From contig VSDK01018757.1 in the NCBI GenBank assembly GCA_009767595.1, forward strand, positions 71,127-135,126: a stretch of 64,000 bases of DNA. The letters are read 5' to 3'. The DNA comes from Symbiodinium kawagutii. Its lineage: Eukaryota > Sar > Dinophyceae > Suessiales > Symbiodiniaceae. Positions 55,671-64,000 of this stretch are shown here, in pieces; the stretch's first letter is position 1; each line of letters starts with the position of its first letter. The position numbers and the translations under genes were made by a program. Below the pieces are notes generated by a model. That model did not search any database, was not told the origin of the DNA, and saw only the letters and a program-made list of their open reading frames with translations.

Positions 55671-58600
55671 TCATCCTGTACCATGATAATCCTGTCCAAT
55701 CCAGTGGCCTCGACGGTAAGAAATCATGTCTTCCCATGTCTTCCGGAGGGCTGGTGGAACAAGGATTGATGGGTCATACGGAAAATCGTGAATTTGCTGC
55801 TGCATCGCATTTGCGAAAGCACAGCACAGCGCTGGCGGGTATTCTTTCAGGCGTGATGTACAGAATTGACCTTGGGAGTTCAGCCCATGGGACTTCTGGT
55901 ACTTGGCCTGCTCACATAGTCGCCAACGGTGTAGTTCGGCTGGAAGTGTTGGAAGGTTCAGCACTGCCAGTCCGGTTGGTTTCAATGCCTCCGACCCAAA
56001 TGGCCCTTGATGGACCGGAACAAAGTCTAGTCCTGGGCACCGCAACAGGGCCCGCATCAACGGTGTCTTCCACACCGTGGCACATGTAGGATCATCTTCC
56101 GGTTCTGCAGGATGTTCCACGATCCCAACTCCCCCACGAGCGTGGAGTTCAAGCAGGGCCCGAATGGCAAAGAACATCAGGGTGTTTCCATCAATCACCT
56201 GCGCTAACTCACGCAGGGAAAGCACCCAATTTCCCCAGGGTGAAGTGCTGGCCCTGACGGGCCTAGGGCCCCGTCTTCCAAGCGGAGCCTCCAAGGCAAC
56301 GGCCCGTGCACGACTCCACGTGTTGCACGGGGGGCCGGCCAAAAGGCCGACGATTTGCCCCGCCCTGATAGCGGCTAGCCAATGATCCTGGGCAGCCTGA
56401 GAGCACAAGTCGCCCCAACGAGAACTGATGATCAAGTCAACAGACAAGACCACCACTTGGATGTCAGTGTCCAGCTCGTTGGCCATGAGGTCGATGAAGT
56501 GCTGCACATCCCCGAAACGCCGCCGTCCAGAGTATGCATGCAACACATACCGAACCTTACCAAACCCTCGAGGCACGGCAGGGGTCGGAGGATGCAAGCT
56601 TGTGGCTCTGGACGCAAGGTCTGCGAAGGCTTCGTCATAGGCATAGAAGTCCACTGGGAACTTGTGAACCACATCCTCGAAGTATGGCATCCACCGAGAG
56701 GGATGCTGCCAAGAGCGCAGAAGACGATGAATGTAGGCCGCAGAAAGACCAATGTCAATTGCGTCTTGATGCCCGGTGTCTGCGATAACCTGGTCCAGGG
56801 TGGCTTGGAGAGAAGTCCAAGAGATGACCGTGCCAAGGACCTTGCGCGGCAACATCTCATTGAAGGTCTCTTCCGTGGTAAAGTCCATGAGCAGTTCCAC
56901 AATCTCGGTATGCAGGACATAGTGGGCAAAGTCCAAGTCGGCCTCGGCATCGGTCAGATTGCTGGGTCCACTGCCTTGTTGAACCGGACACAAGCCATCA
57001 TGAACAGTGGCCAGTTCTCGGTCTGCAAGGGAGCCGGCGCCAGGAGCTGGAGCACAGCGAAGCTTGTTGCCGCAAAGGCGTCTCCGGCAGTGATGAGCTG
57101 TGCGCAAGTGAGCTTTCAACTTGGCGCAAGTAAAGTATTGCTTCAAGCAAGCCGGGCACTGGGTATCATCGAAGAGAGTCCGGGTGAGAGCAACATGCCC
57201 GTGAGCCCTGAACATGTGGGCGCCTTGCCCGCCCAAACTCTTGAATCTTTTGCGGCACGCCATGCAGGCAAAGAAGTCATGGACTGGTAGCGGAGCTTCA
57301 ACTTCCAAAGAGGGCAGGTTGTAACGATGAAACTGAAGTGCTTCCCAGCATTGCTGATGGGCCTGCTGCACAAGAAACATGCGCTCATCCTGCTTGATCT
57401 GGTGCATCACAGCACGGTTCACCAGCTTCTTCCAATAGCGAGGTGAGAAGATCATCAGCTCTTTCCACTGCTCAATGTGGTCAACAGGGGACTGCAAAGG
57501 TGACGTGGTACGGAGTTGGTCCCACATCCAAGCAAAATCAGCAGCAAGGAGGGAAAACCAATCCTGATCCAATGCAAGCAAGCCCCAATCAACAGTGGAC
57601 CCACAACGGAGTAGATGCGCTGCATACCTCAATCTGGATCTGCGCAACAGCAGATCAGGCGCAGGGAGCCCTGTGCGATGCAACAGCTCATCTTGCGAGA
57701 TCTGCGTGTCATGGGGCAGCTTCAAGAGGCGTTTGTATAAGCGCAACACCGAGGCCTTGAAGGTTTGGTGGCATCGAACATCGAAGAATAACCAAGATTC
57801 TGTGCCGTAGCACAATTTTGAAAGAACCAAGGACTGAAAAGTCTGCATCCTTTGGGTCCATGACAAAGCTCGGTTCTGAAAGAGGACCTTGCGGTGGGAG
57901 TTGAAGCTAGCATGCGCAATCCCAAGGCGCCGCTTGATCTCTTGGTTCAGTTTCCCTGAATGCGAGAGGTGGCCGCCTAAATGACGGTAACTTCCCACCA
58001 CTTGGATGTCATCGGTGCCATGCTCACTGACCACGGTGAGTTTTTGGTTGCTGGTTGGCCCATAGAAACGGGTACGGAGAGAACGCGAGCCCTTGCCGGC
58101 CGGCAGGAGAATCACCTCCGTCTTTCCCTTGGAGCAGTTTGGCGTAAGACCATGGGCACGGCATTCATCCATCACAATGCTGATGTAATGTGCCAAACGG
58201 GATTCGAGGCAGGCTGAGTTCTTGGCCTGAACAAAGAAACTGGCATCATCCATCCACACTGGTCCAAGGACACCGTGAGTCGTGTCTCCACGGCGAGGGG
58301 GAAAGTGTGCAACTGCATCCGCAACTGAGAACAATAAATCCACCTCCTTGAGCTGGGCCTCGATCCGGTGCAACACTCTGGCCAGGACGAACGAGAAGAT
58401 GGTGTCGGCGAAGGAATCACCCGGCCTGCTTCCCATGGTGGTTCGCACCACGTCCGGTTGCCCGGGTACCCTGAACCAAGTGTTCTCGTGGATGCTAGAA
58501 ACTGCCGCCTCAATGGTGGGGTGAAGACCAGCTCGGCTCAGTGCAGTAGGTGCGCGGAGGGCAGCTCGAAGATCATCAAGAGAAGTCTGTGGCATCTGGA

Positions 58601-61600
58601 GGGTTGCGAAGACCTGTGCCAACCTTTCGTCTGACCAATCCTGAGCCACTGCAAGAGGACGGAAAATCCTGTAAAAGGCCTCCTTGAGGTCCAGCATCAC
58701 CAATGCTCCAGCCTGACCGGAGGACTTCATGTGCCTCACAAAGGCTCTGGAGTAATGCACGCACATCGTCACCGGCACCAGGCGACGGCCTCCAAGCTGC
58801 GAAGGGTGCAGGTAGGCGGCAAAGGCACTATATGTATGGGACCTGATGGTTTTGTGAACCGCCTTGCCCAGGAAGCTTGAAAGGAGAATTGAGCGGTGCA
58901 TGGATGCATCCTCAACAGGTCCCTTCTGTTTGTAAAGTGGAATGAGCATTCCGCCCTTCCATTGAACAGGTTCCTGTTGGAAAAGGATCGCCTTCAGCAT
59001 CAACGCGTAAAGATGTCTAGCAAGTGGACCGGGATGACTGGAACATAGCTCCGGCGGCACATTGTCAAAGCAGATGGCTTTTCCATGCGGGGCCCCACGC
59101 AACACCATCTCTAAGTCGAACAATGAAGGCAAGTGCTCAAGGGTGACATCAGGCAGATCCGAGGGCGCTTGTTGCAGGGAAGTCCTCCAACGATCATAGA
59201 GACATCCCCAGTCCATGCGTTCACCACCTTCCATAGCTCCAAAGAACTGGATCCATCTGTCACGTTGGGCATCGGGTGACAAGAGTGGAACACCGTCGGC
59301 ATCCAAAAGGAAGGGAAGGGCCTTCGTTTTCTGCTTGTTCGGGTTCGTCGGGCCTGTAAAGGCACGGAGCTCCCGAAGCAATAAGCCGGCTGGGTATTCG
59401 GCAGCCAAGGCCTCGATGGCCGAGGAAAGACCCTCATGTCTGGCTCGGCGAAGTCGGTTCCGCAAGGCTCTGCGTGACACTGTGCGCTCCACCCCGCGAT
59501 GAAGACGTTGACACAACAAGGTAGTGCAATAATCCCAGCCCAGAGGCGCAAGGTCAGGCCCATCAGTGCACGACACCCAAGCTTTGAAAGAAAGTCCAAG
59601 AAAGGAAGGCGTTCCATGACGAGGGTGCGAAATGGCGACATCAACCAGTGAGAGTGCTCTCTGAGTCCACGCAGTCCAGCAACGAAAAAGGAGCTCTCTG
59701 CGGTAAAGGCTCCCATTCTTCTTGTAGTGCCGATGACAGCTCTGTTTCGACTGGCGAAGTTGCCAAACAGCCTCATCAATGTAGGATTTCTTCGGCTTGC
59801 GGGAAGATGCCGGGCAGCAAGTCACAAGAAGCTTGTTGATGCCGCGTTCAAGAGCATCTGTCTGAGTAAACACATCAACATCCCAGGCAGGAATGGGTAG
59901 CTGGTCAATCGCAGCCCGGAGGTCAGTACTTCTAACCCTATCACGACTGTAGGACCTTTGTGGCTTTGGGCGGGCGGAATGACCATCTGGAAGAGTCCAT
60001 GGCCAGGTACATTGAACTCCCACAGCTGCATGATCATCGGTGTCATTGCCAAGGTCAAAGTCATAGAGCGCTGCAGAGTGGGTGCAGTGGGGCATCATAG
60101 AGAGTGGAATCCCGACAAAATCAATGCGGTTGTGAGTCAGGCCGTCGGGAGAAGTCCAAGTCCACTTCGTGCCCGAATGGGCTGCCGTCGTGCATGGTAA
60201 TCCCAGGGCTCGATGAGCAAGAAAAGCACGGAAATCCTGGGTGTTTGCGTTAACTCCATCATGGTCTTGGATGTGGCATCCATCAGGCAAACCAGTCTTG
60301 GCATTTGAGTCGATGAGCAGCCACAGCAAGTCATCCTCAGGGATCATAGCAAGTTGGTCGGCCAGGCCAGACCACCACTGAGCTCGCAAGTCATGGGTGT
60401 GTCCGCAATGAGGAGCATGCGCCACCAATACCCAAAAGGAAATGTCCCCAATGACAAAGTGGACCAACATGTGACGAGGAGATTTGTTCACCAGCACAAA
60501 GTCCTTTCGTCCAATGAAAAGCGGCCCATTCTGAAAATGTCCAATGGGTTGGGTATGAGAAATCCACAATTCTACCCCCAGCGTACCACGATCACAGCCT
60601 GAGGAAAGGCGAGTGATGCCTTCAACACATGAGTGGAATGCAGGGCATCTTGCTTCTTGCAGGCCAAGTAGGTTGAAATGAAAATCTTGCATCTGCCGTC
60701 GGAGAAGGGAAACCTTGCCCGGAAAACCTGCTGCTCCAGAAAAAAGGGATCCCACGTTCGCAGAGCAGAGACTCAGGGATAATTGGCCAGAAATGCCTCT
60801 GGTTGGCGAAGGATGCCCGGTCATCTGTGGTTCCGCTTCCGCACTGTAGGCAGGAGCATCCCGGGCAGGAGGTAGAGCAGGACGTGGCACGTGAAGCCCA
60901 GAATCTGTGCATGCGGGCAAACCTGAACATGCGTCAAACATCATCCATAGGAAAGGGAACCGAGGATTCCATTCTCTGAGATCAAGATGAGGTCTGGGAA
61001 GATGGTGACTGCGTACAAACTCTTGGCCGGCCACAATGTCCACGAAGTCATTCATCGGGTCGCCTGTATGGCTGTTGAGGTGGTAGATCTCCAAGGCCTC
61101 CGGTCCCAAAGCAGAAGTCAGGGCTTGGAAGAGTCCACGCAGGTTGGCCAGGAGCACCGAGCGCTTGGTGGTGCCAATAAGTCCGGCGGCTTGTCCTCTG
61201 GCCAGCTGGCTGTCCACGCAGAAGGTCGTAGGAGTGTTAACGTCCTGTGTCAGTCGCCAAAGAGCTGCCCAGAACAACCCATCCTGCTCGGCAACATCGG
61301 AGCCCACATGTTCTGCACCGGAGAAATAACGGGAAGAAGTCTCGTAGACTACTTCCTGTGAGTGCCAACCTAAGAATGTCCAGGAAGGCACCGGATCATA
61401 GCACTCTCCGAGTACCGCGAAGCACCAGGTGTCCGCTGTCCCTTGGTCCGAATTCCACTGAGGTGCACGAAGCCGATCTTGTGGACAAGACGACCCATCA
61501 GTGAAAATCAGCAGCCTATCAAAGGCCTGTAATTCCAAAGGCCCGGGCTGCTGCTCACACGAAGAGAGAAACTCAACGACATGTGGTGGCAGTTCCAAGA

Positions 61601-62507
61601 TGGACCAGTCTCGACAAAGGACATGTGCGGAGGAAGCAAAGAAATCAAGCAACTCAGTCGAGGTGCAAGGGCAGGGAATGAAAGATCCTGGGCCATCTGG
61701 CACGGCATCCCAATTGCTCTTCAACCGTCCTGGTGGAACTCGTGGAAGAGGAGAGGGCCAAGGTGTCCTGGTCTTCATCTTGGCGTCTGGATCAGGTCCC
61801 AACTCCGGAATGTTGTTGTGATAAAGGATCAACGAAACATGTTCTGAGTGGGTAACCGTGTCCAAGACCACTGCCCGATTGTGTCCTGCGTCAAAGAGGG
61901 TCCGCATGTGATCCACCAGGGTGACAGTCTGGTAGGAAGGTAACCACCTGACATGGACTGCTTGACGGTCAAAGGCCTCAAGGGGGCAGTAAATCCAAGT
62001 CCTGCTGTCCGAGGTCGCAGGTACGCAAAGAAAGGCTGGCCAGAAGTGCAACTTCACACATAGTCCATCCCAATGCCAATGGTCTCGAAGATGGGCTCGA
62101 CATTCTGCTTCAAGTAGAGTGGAAAGCTCCACATGATCAGGCAATGGAAGGTGCAAACCTCCATGAAGAATTTCCACCAGGAAGGAACCATTCGGACTCC
62201 GAAGGGCAGCATCAAAACCAAGCCGGGCCTCATAAGCAAGGTCACGAAGTGGGCCCTTCTGTCTGCGAGAGATTTGTAGCATCACAGATTCTTCAGAGTC
62301 CGGTGTAGCAGGTTCAAAGATTTGCGTAGTCTCTCGTCTGGTGGCTTCAACATAGATGTAATCTCCAGCATTGAGGTTGTAGCGGCGGCTTGGCGTCAGG
62401 GGTGCCTCCCGTTGCCAGACTTCACAGTGATAACCATCACGTTCAGGGCCACAGAAGTCGAAACCACCAATGTACCAGATAAGCATTTCAGGTGTCGCAG
62501 GGGTCAA
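55671..62507 (-). CDS. retroelement polyprotein: RNase H, endonuclease, reverse transcriptase, zinc finger, methyltransferase-like
   Basis: 2278 codons. Residues 333-490 are RNase H-like (Asp337 in IFTDGSS, Glu408 in VAEQDG, Asp432 in FCVDSQ, and MNDFVD at 485-490). Residues 576-835 are an EEP endonuclease (Asn584, Glu618 in LQEAR, His698, Asp733 and Asn735 in IDSNAKTG, Asp796 in NRIDF, Asp825-His826). Residues 1140-1450 are reverse transcriptase (motif A LVMLDLKEAF with Asp1273, motif B TTMGSRPGDSF, motif C WMDD at 1418-1421). Around 1750-1840 are two C2H2-type fingers (CMACRKRFKSLGGQGAHMFR; CPACLKQYFTCAKLKAH). Residues 1985-2240 look like a diverged cytosine-C5 methyltransferase (HAYSGRRRFGD, VLSVD, LLAGPPCNTWSRAR at 2055-2068, VEHPAEP). 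RNase H before the endonuclease is an unusual order. Many plus-strand frames across it are shadows. Confidence 0.88.
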   Translation of the reverse strand: MTPATPEMLIWYIGGFDFCGPERDGYHCEVWQREAPLTPSRRYNLNAGDYIYVEATRRETTQIFEPATPDSEESVMLQISRRQKGPLRDLAYEARLGFDAALRSPNGSFLVEILHGGLHLPLPDHVELSTLLEAECRAHLRDHWHWDGLCVKLHFWPAFLCVPATSDSRTWIYCPLEAFDRQAVHVRWLPSYQTVTLVDHMRTLFDAGHNRAVVLDTVTHSEHVSLILYHNNIPELGPDPDAKMKTRTPWPSPLPRVPPGRLKSNWDAVPDGPGSFIPCPCTSTELLDFFASSAHVLCRDWSILELPPHVVEFLSSCEQQPGPLELQAFDRLLIFTDGSSCPQDRLRAPQWNSDQGTADTWCFAVLGECYDPVPSWTFLGWHSQEVVYETSSRYFSGAEHVGSDVAEQDGLFWAALWRLTQDVNTPTTFCVDSQLARGQAAGLIGTTKRSVLLANLRGLFQALTSALGPEALEIYHLNSHTGDPMNDFVDIVAGQEFVRSHHLPRPHLDLREWNPRFPFLWMMFDACSGLPACTDSGLHVPRPALPPARDAPAYSAEAEPQMTGHPSPTRGISGQLSLSLCSANVGSLFSGAAGFPGKVSLLRRQMQDFHFNLLGLQEARCPAFHSCVEGITRLSSGCDRGTLGVELWISHTQPIGHFQNGPLFIGRKDFVLVNKSPRHMLVHFVIGDISFWVLVAHAPHCGHTHDLRAQWWSGLADQLAMIPEDDLLWLLIDSNAKTGLPDGCHIQDHDGVNANTQDFRAFLAHRALGLPCTTAAHSGTKWTWTSPDGLTHNRIDFVGIPLSMMPHCTHSAALYDFDLGNDTDDHAAVGVQCTWPWTLPDGHSARPKPQRSYSRDRVRSTDLRAAIDQLPIPAWDVDVFTQTDALERGINKLLVTCCPASSRKPKKSYIDEAVWQLRQSKQSCHRHYKKNGSLYRRELLFRCWTAWTQRALSLVDVAISHPRHGTPSFLGLSFKAWVSCTDGPDLAPLGWDYCTTLLCQRLHRGVERTVSRRALRNRLRRARHEGLSSAIEALAAEYPAGLLLRELRAFTGPTNPNKQKTKALPFLLDADGVPLLSPDAQRDRWIQFFGAMEGGERMDWGCLYDRWRTSLQQAPSDLPDVTLEHLPSLFDLEMVLRGAPHGKAICFDNVPPELCSSHPGPLARHLYALMLKAILFQQEPVQWKGGMLIPLYKQKGPVEDASMHRSILLSSFLGKAVHKTIRSHTYSAFAAYLHPSQLGGRRLVPVTMCVHYSRAFVRHMKSSGQAGALVMLDLKEAFYRIFRPLAVAQDWSDERLAQVFATLQMPQTSLDDLRAALRAPTALSRAGLHPTIEAAVSSIHENTWFRVPGQPDVVRTTMGSRPGDSFADTIFSFVLARVLHRIEAQLKEVDLLFSVADAVAHFPPRRGDTTHGVLGPVWMDDASFFVQAKNSACLESRLAHYISIVMDECRAHGLTPNCSKGKTEVILLPAGKGSRSLRTRFYGPTSNQKLTVVSEHGTDDIQVVGSYRHLGGHLSHSGKLNQEIKRRLGIAHASFNSHRKVLFQNRALSWTQRMQTFQSLVLSKLCYGTESWLFFDVRCHQTFKASVLRLYKRLLKLPHDTQISQDELLHRTGLPAPDLLLRRSRLRYAAHLLRCGSTVDWGLLALDQDWFSLLAADFAWMWDQLRTTSPLQSPVDHIEQWKELMIFSPRYWKKLVNRAVMHQIKQDERMFLVQQAHQQCWEALQFHRYNLPSLEVEAPLPVHDFFACMACRKRFKSLGGQGAHMFRAHGHVALTRTLFDDTQCPACLKQYFTCAKLKAHLRTAHHCRRRLCGNKLRCAPAPGAGSLADRELATVHDGLCPVQQGSGPSNLTDAEADLDFAHYVLHTEIVELLMDFTTEETFNEMLPRKVLGTVISWTSLQATLDQVIADTGHQDAIDIGLSAAYIHRLLRSWQHPSRWMPYFEDVVHKFPVDFYAYDEAFADLASRATSLHPPTPAVPRGFGKVRYVLHAYSGRRRFGDVQHFIDLMANELDTDIQVVVLSVDLIISSRWGDLCSQAAQDHWLAAIRAGQIVGLLAGPPCNTWSRARAVALEAPLGRRGPRPVRASTSPWGNWVLSLRELAQVIDGNTLMFFAIRALLELHARGGVGIVEHPAEPEDDPTCATVWKTPLMRALLRCPGLDFVPVHQGPFGSEALKPTGLAVLNLPTLPAELHRWRLCEQAKYQKSHGLNSQGQFCTSRLKEYPPALCCAFANAMQQQIHDFPYDPSILVPPALRKTWEDMISYRRGHWIGQDYHGTG

Positions 62508-62518
62508 TGAGGAGTAGG

Positions 62519-63988
62519 CTAGTGTTCTCGATCAGCACCTAGGCCAATCAGGACTGGTTGTCTGTCAGGGGCAGCAAGATCTCCTTGAGAGATGATGATA
62601 TGTTCTGTGCACGGAACTGATTCATCCAGAGCAGGCAGGGGTACTACACGATGTACTCGAATGGGTGCTGACTCGCGAATCTGATCTCGCCAAACAGTAC
62701 GCAGTATCCGCTCCCATAGATGTGGGGCAGCCGGAAGGACCGCCATTCTGGATTCAGGACAACGGATAGCTTCCTGATGATGAAGGTACCAAGTGTGTAA
62801 TGGGACCGCATTTTCAGGAAAGGTCTGTCTCAAAGTGACGGCAACCGGCTGCAAATCATCAGCAATGGAGCGGTCGTCCTCTGGATGCCAGAAAATAGAG
62901 GGAGGTGTGTCTGCCACCAGACCACTTGGAAATCCATCATTTCTGTCCATAACCGCAACGACCCAGCTAAAACCATGACCCGTGGGCACCAGACACGTAC
63001 GGCCAAGGAGGGTTGAAGTCCACTGAACCAGGCACACGTGCGCAAGATGGTCACGGTAGCGCTCATCCAAGCCGTCGACCACACGCAGAATCTCAAATCT
63101 GGAAACCAAACCTGGCACGATAACAGCACGTTGAACATCAGGATGGCCCACATGAACTTTGGTGACCAGAACAGCCTTGGCATCAACCGCAAGATTCTGA
63201 AAGGCAATGACATGCGGCATGCCATTGTTGGAACCACAACTTGGTGGCGCAGGCCTAACCATGTAGTGGTGGAAAGGCTGGGACAGGTCTAAGCGATCAT
63301 GCCAGGTGCGTCGAAGGGCATCATCTAAACGATCAGAGATCTGATTCAGCGTGACGATGCGACTGTCATCACACTGAGGAAATGCAATGCCACGAACATA
63401 CCAGGAAACAAATTGGATGTGCACGCCATTTGGATCAGGGCGTACTTGAGCTTCAGGAACACTCTCAGTATCTGCAGCCTGGTCTTCCTCAAAGTCCTCA
63501 AAGTCCGGAAGTTCCTCATCAGGTGGAAACTCGAGTGGATCAACGGGACAAGTGGGGATAGAGTCTCCTTGAATCACATCATCACCATCAACTTTCGCAC
63601 TCACAGGTAGAGGTAGCAAGGAAGTTTGAAGGAGTGCCTGTTCTTCAGTAGCTGCATCATCAGCTTCTGGTGGTGTCTGTCTATGAAATACCACTTCAAA
63701 GGCTTGGCCCGGGATCCCATCAAAGGTGTCAACCCCGATCCTCATGCCGTTGGAAAAGATGTCACAAACATGAGGTGCCACACAAAAGTGACGAATGGCG
63801 AGCCTGTCCAGAATCGTCTCACGATCCAAGCGCTCTGGCAAAGAAATGGCGACACGCAAAGAAGACAGGATGGTAGGGTCATTCGAATGTACCGTGGCAA
63901 GAGCAACGGTGACCGCCGTGGAGAAGGCCTGCTCAAAAATGATGTGGGGGCCAAAAGCAGCGTCCGGTTGAGGTGAGACCCAGTGCAT
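62519..63988 (-). CDS. upstream ORF of the large retroelement, possibly cut at its 5' end
   Basis: 489 codons from the Met at 63988, stop at 62519. The frame is still open upstream to the window edge, so the real start may lie outside. No recognised domain. There is an acidic segment at about 155-180 (PPDEELPDFEDFEEDQ) and a mixed, mostly globular remainder. The position just before the polyprotein, with an 11-bp gap and a different frame, suits an ORF1-like nucleoprotein, but no zinc knuckle or RRM is visible. The end GLGADREH precedes the next ORF's MTPATPEMLI. Confidence 0.6.
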   Translation of the reverse strand: MHWVSPQPDAAFGPHIIFEQAFSTAVTVALATVHSNDPTILSSLRVAISLPERLDRETILDRLAIRHFCVAPHVCDIFSNGMRIGVDTFDGIPGQAFEVVFHRQTPPEADDAATEEQALLQTSLLPLPVSAKVDGDDVIQGDSIPTCPVDPLEFPPDEELPDFEDFEEDQAADTESVPEAQVRPDPNGVHIQFVSWYVRGIAFPQCDDSRIVTLNQISDRLDDALRRTWHDRLDLSQPFHHYMVRPAPPSCGSNNGMPHVIAFQNLAVDAKAVLVTKVHVGHPDVQRAVIVPGLVSRFEILRVVDGLDERYRDHLAHVCLVQWTSTLLGRTCLVPTGHGFSWVVAVMDRNDGFPSGLVADTPPSIFWHPEDDRSIADDLQPVAVTLRQTFPENAVPLHTWYLHHQEAIRCPESRMAVLPAAPHLWERILRTVWRDQIRESAPIRVHRVVPLPALDESVPCTEHIIISQGDLAAPDRQPVLIGLGADREH

Positions 63989-64000
63989 AGCTAGAGGACT

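Larger units (their letters stand above)
55671..64000 (-). mobile_element. large non-LTR retroelement, two ORFs, cut by the window end
   Basis: Two minus-strand ORFs separated by 11 bp in the order 63988-62519 then 62507-55671, with polyprotein features of a LINE-type element. The 3' end of the element lies left of 55671; no poly(A) tail or target-site duplication was identified. The 5' end is outside the window. Catalytic residues are intact and there is no internal stop over 2278 codons, so the copy is recent. Confidence 0.85.

Noticed and set aside
56382..57290. 302-codon plus-strand ORF
   Set aside because: Lies antisense inside the 2278-codon polyprotein and has no domain; it is open by chance opposite a long, GC-balanced coding frame.
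1..64000. CRISPR arrays, tRNA, rRNA and spliced-leader relics
   Set aside because: No direct repeats with unique spacers of constant length, no cloverleaf or rRNA core and no dinoflagellate spliced-leader string were recognised by eye; a covariance-model search would be needed to exclude tRNA and snRNA genes.

Overview
The window reads as nuclear DNA of a dinoflagellate, most likely from the Symbiodiniaceae or a close relative. There are no operons and no Shine-Dalgarno pattern. Coding sequence is cut into many short exons, and a large share of the introns have GC or GA instead of GT at the 5' end with AG at the 3' end, a splice-site habit known from dinoflagellates. Long single-exon reading frames belong almost entirely to mobile elements, and short tandem repeats of many kinds fill the gaps. 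No rRNA, tRNA, CRISPR or dinoflagellate spliced-leader relic was recognised by eye.

Layout. 1-6.6 kb: a 10-bp minisatellite, then a gene for a repetitive GGGF protein (probable right-handed beta-helix) with a 1315-codon open exon and signs of diverged upstream exons. 6.6-16 kb: mostly non-coding, with several minisatellites and a decayed non-LTR reverse transcriptase near 10.6 kb. 16.2-22.3 kb: a spliced plus-strand gene whose exons carry a VDYFVSHSWG-type domain, ending at 22295. 22.9-23.9 kb: a tandem array of about 142-bp palindromic units. 24.0-28.0 kb: a minus-strand unit with a KDZ-like DDE transposase and a P-loop ATPase. 28.8-33.8 kb: a LINE with endonuclease, reverse transcriptase, C-terminal zinc fingers and a third downstream ORF. 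36.4-48.2 kb: a nearly complete spliced gene for the E2 subunit of branched-chain 2-oxoacid dehydrogenase (DBT), reconstructed exon by exon, with a recent duplication that gives two lipoyl domains. 48.9-55.6 kb: scattered exons of one or more unidentified genes around a 1.3-kb 11-bp minisatellite. 55.7-64 kb: a very large minus-strand retroelement whose 2278-residue polyprotein has the order RNase H, endonuclease, reverse transcriptase, zinc finger, methyltransferase-like domain, with a second ORF upstream.

The cellular genes are unrelated to each other in function. DBT would act in the mitochondrial matrix in Leu/Ile/Val breakdown. The other two spliced loci cannot be given a function from sequence alone. 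The most unusual items are the E2 lipoyl-exon duplication with its uneven distribution of splice-donor types, the ATPase plus KDZ-like transposase unit, and the domain order of the large retroelement.
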